The position numbers were made by a program, and so were the translations under genes. Below the pieces are notes generated by a model. That model had not been told where the DNA came from. It worked only from the letters and a program-made list of their open reading frames with translations, and did no database searches. A DNA stretch of 5,675 nucleotides from Gemmataceae bacterium (GTDB lineage Bacteria > Planctomycetota > Planctomycetia > Gemmatales > Gemmataceae): the NCBI GenBank assembly GCA_020847555.1, contig JADLBT010000501.1, positions 1-5,675 on the forward strand, given 5' to 3'. This document shows positions 1-2,951 of this stretch, one piece after another; the first letter of the stretch is position 1, and each line of letters begins with the position of its first letter.

Positions 1-16
1 CGCCGGGCGCCCGGCG
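1..16. repeat. Perfect GC palindrome at the window edge
   Basis: CGCCGGGC is followed directly by its reverse complement GCCCGGCG. As RNA it would fold to a six-pair stem with a GCGC loop. It lies about 60 nt past the stop codon of the anti-sigma gene, which is read leftwards, so it could be part of that operon's terminator. The sequence that would show a U-tract lies outside the window. At this GC content a short palindrome can also occur by chance. Confidence 0.3.
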
Positions 17-75
17 CTGTTACGCCGCGCTGGTAACCACGTCTGAATCGCGATACCTCATGCGAAGACCTGGCA

Positions 76-816
76 TCAGGTTTCCGCAGCGCGCCGGTTC
101 CTGAAGAGGCTCAACTCCCCCGTGTAGACGACGAGATACAGGTAATTCGGGTGTTCGGGATAGTCGAGGATCTCGACCCGCGGATGGGTGCCGCTGGGGT
201 TGCCCACGTTGCGCTTCGTTTGCTCCAGGTCGAACATCTGGCCGGAAAGGACGTAGACACGCGCCATCGCCGGCCGCCTTCCCGGACTTCCTGGAGCGGT
301 AAACACCAGCTGCGGAACCTGGCGGTTTTTGAACGGGACCATTCCGAAGGCCGTGGCCAGGTCGTACTTGAAGTCGGGCGGTGCTTGAAAGGCCGTCCCC
401 AGCACCTCGAACCCCTCATGGATTTTGTCCCTGGAGAAGGACGGCCCGGCGTTGACAAGTTCATCGACGTCCTGCGAAGTGACCGCAGGGAGATTGGCCG
501 GCCACCAGGACCACCCCCAGACGGCAAGCAGAACCGCCGCCGCCAGCCCGGCGCCGCGCAGCAGCCAGCGCCGATACCACGCATCGCGCTCCTGGGCCAA
601 CTTGCGCAGCAGTCGCTCGCGCAGACCGTCCGGCACCGGCACGTCCCGCATGGCCCGGCCGAGGCGGTCGTCGGCCCGGCGCTCGGCGCTCGCCAGCGCG
701 GCGCAGTCCGGGCACTCGTGCAGGTGCTGTTCCAGCGTCTCGGCCTCTTCCCGCTCCAACTCAGACCCGCCAGGGCGCGCGAACTCGAGCAGAAGACGGG
801 CGTTCCTACACTCCAT
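76..816 (-). CDS. Membrane-anchored zinc-finger (ZAS) anti-sigma factor
   Basis: This 246-residue protein most likely binds and holds the ECF sigma factor encoded just upstream at the inner membrane. The N-terminal cytoplasmic part has Cys3 and the signature His31-x3-Cys35-x2-Cys38 (HLHECPDC), the pattern of the zinc-binding anti-sigma (ZAS / zf-HC2) domain. One hydrophobic, Trp-rich membrane segment lies at about residues 85-105. The remaining 140 or so residues would be extracytoplasmic; I do not recognise their fold. They contain aromatic, beta-prone stretches such as ARVYVLSG and YLYLVVYTG that could be a sensory domain. The start codon ATG at 816 has an excellent Shine-Dalgarno (AGGAGG) and overlaps the sigma gene by 11 nt, so the two are probably translationally coupled. 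RsrA-type relatives use the zinc cysteines as a redox switch. Whether this one does is unknown, because the extra domain suggests an envelope signal instead. Confidence 0.9.
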   Translation of the reverse strand: MECRNARLLLEFARPGGSELEREEAETLEQHLHECPDCAALASAERRADDRLGRAMRDVPVPDGLRERLLRKLAQERDAWYRRWLLRGAGLAAAVLLAVWGWSWWPANLPAVTSQDVDELVNAGPSFSRDKIHEGFEVLGTAFQAPPDFKYDLATAFGMVPFKNRQVPQLVFTAPGSPGRRPAMARVYVLSGQMFDLEQTKRNVGNPSGTHPRVEILDYPEHPNYLYLVVYTGELSLFRNRRAAET

Positions 817-1345
817 CGCGAACCCTCCTGGGTTCGGCCAGAACCGCCGCGGGCGCCAGCAGGCGGGTCCGCAGGTGGGTCTTGGCCCGGGCCAGTCGGG
901 ACATCACCGTGCCCATCGGCAGATCCATCTGCGCGGCGATGTCGCGGTAACTGAAGTCTTCAAAATAAAACAAAATGACCGGGGTGCGGAAGGCCTCCGG
1001 GAGTTCGTTGAGAGCCTGCTGCAGTTTCTCCGGCTCGACCTCCGGCAGCGGGTCCGGGAGCCGCTCGGGCAGGTCGCCGACCCAGTCGAGGGAGACGGCG
1101 TGCTCCTGCTTGCTGGCGCGGATCCGATGCAGGTAGGCGTTGCGCAGGATACTGAACAGCCACGCCCGGGCCCGGTCGCGCTCGCGGAGCTGGCCCAGCT
1201 TGAGCTGCGCCTGACAGAACGTCTCCTGGGTCAGATCTTCCGCGTCCACGATCGACCCCGAAAGCCGAAAGGCGTAGCGGTACAGGGAGGTGTAGTGTTC
1301 CTCGACCAGTTTCGCGACGCTCCGCTGACTGCCGGGCAAATTCAT
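806..1345 (-). CDS. ECF-type RNA polymerase sigma-70 factor
   Basis: This 179-residue protein directs RNA polymerase core to a specific promoter set. It has the two-domain plan of extracytoplasmic-function sigma factors. Region 2 covers about residues 12-80, with the conserved DAEDLTQETF (34-43) and RAWLFSILRNAYL (60-72). A short acidic linker follows. Region 4 covers about residues 105-161, with the helix-turn-helix FSYRDIAAQMDLPMGTVMSR (131-150). There is no region 1.1 or region 3, and only a short tail after region 4, so it lacks the extra C-terminal domains of some ECF groups. The frame is open to 1441, but the upstream residues are low-complexity and Arg/Pro-rich. I chose the ATG at 1345 because the sigma domain begins shortly after it and GGAG lies 10 nt upstream; ATG at 1369 has no ribosome site. 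The neighbouring anti-sigma is its obvious partner. Autoregulation is plausible (see the GGGAATAA motif). Confidence 0.93.
   Translation of the reverse strand: MNLPGSQRSVAKLVEEHYTSLYRYAFRLSGSIVDAEDLTQETFCQAQLKLGQLRERDRARAWLFSILRNAYLHRIRASKQEHAVSLDWVGDLPERLPDPLPEVEPEKLQQALNELPEAFRTPVILFYFEDFSYRDIAAQMDLPMGTVMSRLARAKTHLRTRLLAPAAVLAEPRRVRDGV
824..829 (-). promoter_or_regulatory. Strong Shine-Dalgarno of the anti-sigma gene
   Basis: On the minus strand AGGAGG sits 7 nt before the ATG at 816 and lies inside the last codons of the sigma gene. It fixes the anti-sigma start and supports coupled, near-stoichiometric production of the two partners. Confidence 0.85.
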
Positions 1346-1388
1346 GGGGCAAGGTCTCCACCAAGGCATGAACCGGCGCGGGGGCGGT

Positions 1389-1400
1389 TTATTCCCGGAC
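1389..1400 (-). promoter_or_regulatory. Candidate ECF promoter element before the sigma gene
   Basis: On the minus strand this reads GTCCGGGAATAA, ending 43 nt before the sigma start codon. The GGGAATAA core recurs facing the lipoprotein gene. ECF sigma factors commonly recognise GGAA-type -35 elements and often drive their own operon, so this is a candidate autoregulatory -35. The -10 element expected about 16-17 nt downstream is not obvious. This is inference from two occurrences only. Confidence 0.3.
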
Positions 1401-1605
1401 TGGCGGAAAAAACCAGACCCTGGCCCGGCCCTGCGCCGCACGGTTCCTCGCCCTCCGTAACGCCGCGCGGCAAAGGCCGGCTCGGCTGCTGGGCTTTCCG
1501 TCCGTGAGCCGTTGTCAGCTTACGGCGCCGGCCCCGACGACGCCAGCACCAGCGGCTGTACGGATGTAGCGTGGGTCGCGGCGGAATTTCGGCCGGCGGA
1601 GAAAA

Positions 1606-1617
1606 AGTCGGGAATAA
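1606..1617 (+). promoter_or_regulatory. Candidate ECF promoter element before the Lys-rich lipoprotein
   Basis: AGTCGGGAATAA matches the motif upstream of the sigma gene except for one missing C. It ends 97 nt before the lipoprotein ATG. If it is a -35 element, transcription would start near 1645, giving a leader of about 70 nt that includes the CGCCAG/CTGGCG hairpin. The call rests on the shared motif alone. Confidence 0.3.
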
Positions 1618-1697
1618 CGCCCGGCCCGCTGCATCTTACTTCCTGACTCGCCAGCGGTAGCAACTGGCGGCAGGTGACACCCCGGTCCCACTACTCC

Positions 1698-1708
1698 GAA
1701 AGGACGGT
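1698..1708 (+). promoter_or_regulatory. Extended Shine-Dalgarno leader GAAAGGACGGT (copy 1)
   Basis: GAAAGGACGGT ends 6 nt before the ATG at 1715. It resembles the perfect anti-SD complement AAAGGAGGT with one extra C. The same 11 nt precedes the next lipoprotein gene, which supports both starts. Confidence 0.6.
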
Positions 1709-1714
1709 CGCGCC

Positions 1715-2089
1715 ATGCACAAACTCCTTGGGATGCTCGTTCTGGGTCTGACCCTGACCATCGGGCTCGGCTCGGTCGGTGGCTGCAAGAAGAAGCCGGA
1801 AGCGGACAAAAACAAAGTGGAAGCGGACAAGGGCAAGACGGACGGCGAGAAGAAGGTGGACGGCGAGAAGAAGGTGGACGGCGAGAAGAAGGTGGACGGC
1901 GAGAAGAAGGTGGACGGCGAGAAGAAGGTGGACGGCGAGAAGAAGGCAGACGGCGAGAAGAAGAAGGCGGACGGCGAGAAGAAGAAGGCGGACGGCGAGA
2001 AGAAGGACGCGGGCAAGGACAAGAAGGACGCGGGCAAGGACAAGAAGGACGCGGACAAGGGCAAGGATAAGGATAAAGAAGATAACTAA
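1715..2089 (+). CDS. Lysine-rich tandem-repeat lipoprotein
   Basis: A 124-residue predicted lipoprotein of unknown function. It begins with a signal peptide (MHKLLGMLVLGLTLTIGLG) ending in a lipobox-like V21-G22-G23-C24. Cleavage would leave a lipid-anchored chain of 101 residues. By my count this chain has 37 Lys, 20 Asp and 12 Glu and no aromatic residue, so it is expected to be disordered and near charge-balanced. Residues 42-97 are tandem units: one TDGEKK, five VDGEKK, then ADGEKKK, ADGEKKK, ADGEKK. Two DAGKDKK units and a KDKDKEDN end follow. The ATG is supported by a Shine-Dalgarno-like leader and by the signal peptide. It lies divergent to the sigma operon and 190 nt before a second Lys-rich lipoprotein. 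No T-tailed terminator follows it, so read-through into the next gene is likely. Possible roles (envelope spacer, polyanion or surface binding) are guesses. Confidence 0.82.
   Translation: MHKLLGMLVLGLTLTIGLGSVGGCKKKPEADKNKVEADKGKTDGEKKVDGEKKVDGEKKVDGEKKVDGEKKVDGEKKADGEKKKADGEKKKADGEKKDAGKDKKDAGKDKKDADKGKDKDKEDN
1838..2047 (+). repeat. In-frame tandem repeat in the lipoprotein gene
   Basis: The array has an 18-nt unit encoding (T/V/A)DGEKK. It starts at 1838 (TDGEKK), with five nucleotide-identical gtg-gac-ggc-gag-aag-aag copies from 1856 to 1945. Three ADGEKK copies follow (1946-2005), two of them lengthened by one aag codon. Two identical 21-nt DAGKDKK units end it (2006-2047). Identity at synonymous positions points to recent slippage or unequal exchange, so copy number may vary between strains. 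Confidence 0.95.
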
Positions 2090-2220
2090 ACGGCCGATCC
2101 CGTTCAGCATGTGCCATCAAGCCCGGACCGGCAATGTGCGACGGGTGTTCGGGCTGTGCGGCGCTCGGTGACATAACTCGCTTGTGGCAATCCGGGCCTG
2201 GCAGTGCGGCCAGGACCGCG

Positions 2221-2244
2221 CCCGGGTGTCGGGCGACACCCGGG
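2221..2244. promoter_or_regulatory. Perfect palindrome upstream of the second lipoprotein
   Basis: The arm CCCGGGTGTCG is followed by GG and then the exact reverse complement CGACACCCGGG, an 11+2+11 inverted repeat. It ends 20 nt before the Shine-Dalgarno of the next gene and lies 131 nt after the previous stop codon. With no T-run after it, it is a poor intrinsic terminator. An operator for a dimeric regulator or a 5' leader hairpin are both possible. Confidence 0.5.
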
Positions 2245-2264
2245 ATAGTGTGTGTGACCTTCAT

Positions 2265-2275
2265 GAAAGGACGGT
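2265..2275 (+). promoter_or_regulatory. Extended Shine-Dalgarno leader GAAAGGACGGT (copy 2)
   Basis: An exact copy of the 11 nt found before the first lipoprotein, here ending 4 nt before GTG at 2280. It decides the start: the frame is open further upstream (to 2184), but only this GTG has a ribosome site and places the signal peptide at the N-terminus. Confidence 0.65.
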
Positions 2276-2279
2276 TCCC

Positions 2280-2438
2280 GTGAAGAAACTGCTCGCGTTC
2301 CTCGTGGCGGCGTGCCTGGTCTGCACCCTGAGCTTCAGCAGCATCGGCTGCGGCAAGAAGGAAGAGAAGAAGGATGGCGCCACTCCGCCCGCGGACGCCG
2401 CCAAGGACACCAAGGATAAGAAGGACACCCCCAAGTAA
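2280..2438 (+). CDS. Small lysine-rich lipoprotein (52 residues)
   Basis: A very small predicted lipoprotein of unknown function, starting with GTG. The signal peptide has two lysines (MKKLLAFLVAACLV), a hydrophobic core, and a lipobox-like S21-I22-G23-C24. After Cys24 the mature chain is 29 residues: GKKEEKKDG, a short Pro/Ala stretch (ATPPADAA), then KDTKDKKDTPK. It shares with the preceding gene the Cys at position 24, the Lys/Asp/Glu composition and the 11-nt leader, so the two look like members of one family. The Ser at -3 of the lipobox is not the usual Leu, which lowers certainty of lipidation. A strong intrinsic terminator follows 33 nt after the stop, probably ending a unit that may include both genes. 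Confidence 0.75.
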   Translation: MKKLLAFLVAACLVCTLSFSSIGCGKKEEKKDGATPPADAAKDTKDKKDTPK

Positions 2439-2471
2439 GTAGACGCTTCTGGCACCTACTGCCGCATCGTG

Positions 2472-2511
2472 AACGAGTCGGCCGCATCTGCGCGGCCGGC
2501 TCGTTGTTTTT
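2472..2511 (+). terminator. Rho-independent terminator after the second lipoprotein
   Basis: The arm AACGAGTCGGCCGC (2472-2485), loop ATCTGC and arm GCGGCCGGCTCGTT (2492-2505) form a 14-pair stem. Its one non-Watson-Crick position is a U-G pair on the plus-strand RNA. After one G comes a run of five T. It is a classic intrinsic terminator for the plus-strand lipoprotein genes. Confidence 0.9.
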
Positions 2512-2638
2512 CCCTGGTCCGACGTGCGTGGCGGTTGTTGCTTGCTTCAGGTATCGATAAGCTGACGTGAGGCGATGCGTGGGCCACCGATACCGTTCGG
2601 AAACGCGACCTCACCCGGATTGGCAGGCGGTACTGGAC

Positions 2639-2821
2639 ATGGGCAGAATCTTCGCGATGTGCGCGGCGGTGGTACTTTTTGCGATCTGTTCGTCGGGGTG
2701 CGGCAGCGACGCCGAGAACAAGAACATCAACCGCGGCAGGGACAAGGCGGTGCCCCCGCGGAAGGACGAGATACCGGGGGCGACCTGGCTCGCGCCGCGG
2801 CAAGGGGCACCCTGCGGTTGA
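2639..2821 (+). CDS. Small predicted lipoprotein (60 residues), tentative
   Basis: The frame encodes a signal-peptide-like start (MGRIFAMCAAVVLFAICSSG) with a lipobox-like S18-S19-G20-C21. A 40-residue polar mature chain with NKNINRGRDK and PPRKDEIPG follows. I do not recognise it. ATG at 2639 is chosen because it puts the signal peptide first; the frame is also open from a GTG at 2567, but those residues (Arg/His-rich) look untranslated. Only a weak purine stretch (AGGCGG) precedes the ATG. The last 15 or so residues, ending GAPCG, look like unselected sequence, and the stop codon lies 2 nt before a perfect inverted repeat. The original 3' end may therefore have been replaced or shortened when that repeat arrived. 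It lies after the terminator at 2472-2511, so it needs its own promoter. A TTGTTG / TAAGCT pair at 2535-2563 with 17-nt spacing is only a weak candidate. Confidence 0.55.
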   Translation: MGRIFAMCAAVVLFAICSSGCGSDAENKNINRGRDKAVPPRKDEIPGATWLAPRQGAPCG

Positions 2822-2823
2822 TT

Positions 2824-2863
2824 CCGCTTGCGGCTTGGCGGGTGAGCGCCAAGCCGCAAGCGG
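2824..2863. repeat. Perfect 17-bp inverted repeat (intergenic palindrome)
   Basis: The arm CCGCTTGCGGCTTGGCG, a six-base loop GGTGAG, and the exact reverse complement of the arm. It starts 2 nt after the third lipoprotein's stop codon and could end that transcript, although no T-run follows on the plus strand. Its perfection and its tandem placement with a second large hairpin suggest a dispersed intergenic element (REP- or MITE-like), which only a genome-wide search could confirm. Confidence 0.85.
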
Positions 2864-2864
2864 G

Positions 2865-2928
2865 GTAAAGGAACCGTACCCACCAGCCCGGAGCTGGCGC
2901 TCCGGGCTGGCGGGTACGGTTCTTTCAC
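2865..2928 (-). terminator. Large hairpin at the 3' end of the pnp transcript
   Basis: Two 30-nt arms (2865-2894 and 2899-2928) enclose a four-base loop. By my pairing, 27 positions are Watson-Crick. The other three are two A/C and one G/T on the plus strand, which become two G-U wobbles and one mismatch in the minus-strand RNA. The hairpin therefore pairs slightly better as part of the pnp message, and it begins 23 nt after the pnp stop codon. The sequence after it on the minus strand (CTTTACCCC) has only a short U stretch. On the plus strand TTCTTTC ends the right arm, so it may act in both directions. A role protecting the mRNA 3' end is equally possible. Confidence 0.65.
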
Positions 2929-2951
2929 GCCGCGCCGTCAGGGGAACGGGT

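Larger units (their letters stand above)
1346..1714. other. Divergent intergenic region, no gene seen
   Basis: These 369 nt separate the leftward sigma operon from the rightward lipoprotein gene. I find no convincing coding sequence; the frames that stay open look like high-GC shadows. The region should hold promoters for both sides. Visible items are a GGGAATAA motif in each orientation (1389-1396 minus, 1610-1617 plus), a small CCAG-GGT-CTGG hairpin followed by six T on the minus strand (1407-1423), and a six-pair hairpin CGCCAG/CTGGCG at 1649-1669 in the lipoprotein leader. I could not pick a convincing housekeeping -35/-10 pair. Confidence 0.6.

Noticed and set aside
68..81. ACCTG-GCAT-CAGGT hairpin overlapping the anti-sigma stop codon
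   Set aside because: Only five pairs, spans the stop codon, and has no T-run on the minus strand. It is too weak to call a terminator.
1346..1441. Longer N-terminus for the sigma factor (start at 1441)
   Set aside because: The 32 extra residues are Arg/Pro/Gly-rich and unlike ECF N-termini. No ribosome site was seen, and the stretch contains the candidate promoter motif.
425..1507. 360-codon open frame on the plus strand opposite the sigma/anti-sigma genes
   Set aside because: Antisense to two genes with clear family signatures. Composition is Arg/Gly/Pro/Ala low-complexity with no ribosome site seen.
1838..2047. Tandem repeat considered as a CRISPR array
   Set aside because: The units are contiguous 18-21 nt codon multiples with no unique spacers, in frame within a protein, and no cas gene is present.
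1515..2264. Long minus-strand frame with (S/R)RRPPSS-type repeats, and neighbouring frames with LLLAVHL and FFSPST repeats
   Set aside because: The repeats are just the hexapeptide array of the lipoprotein read on the other strand or in other frames. The plus frame at 1715 has the signal peptide, lipobox and ribosome site.
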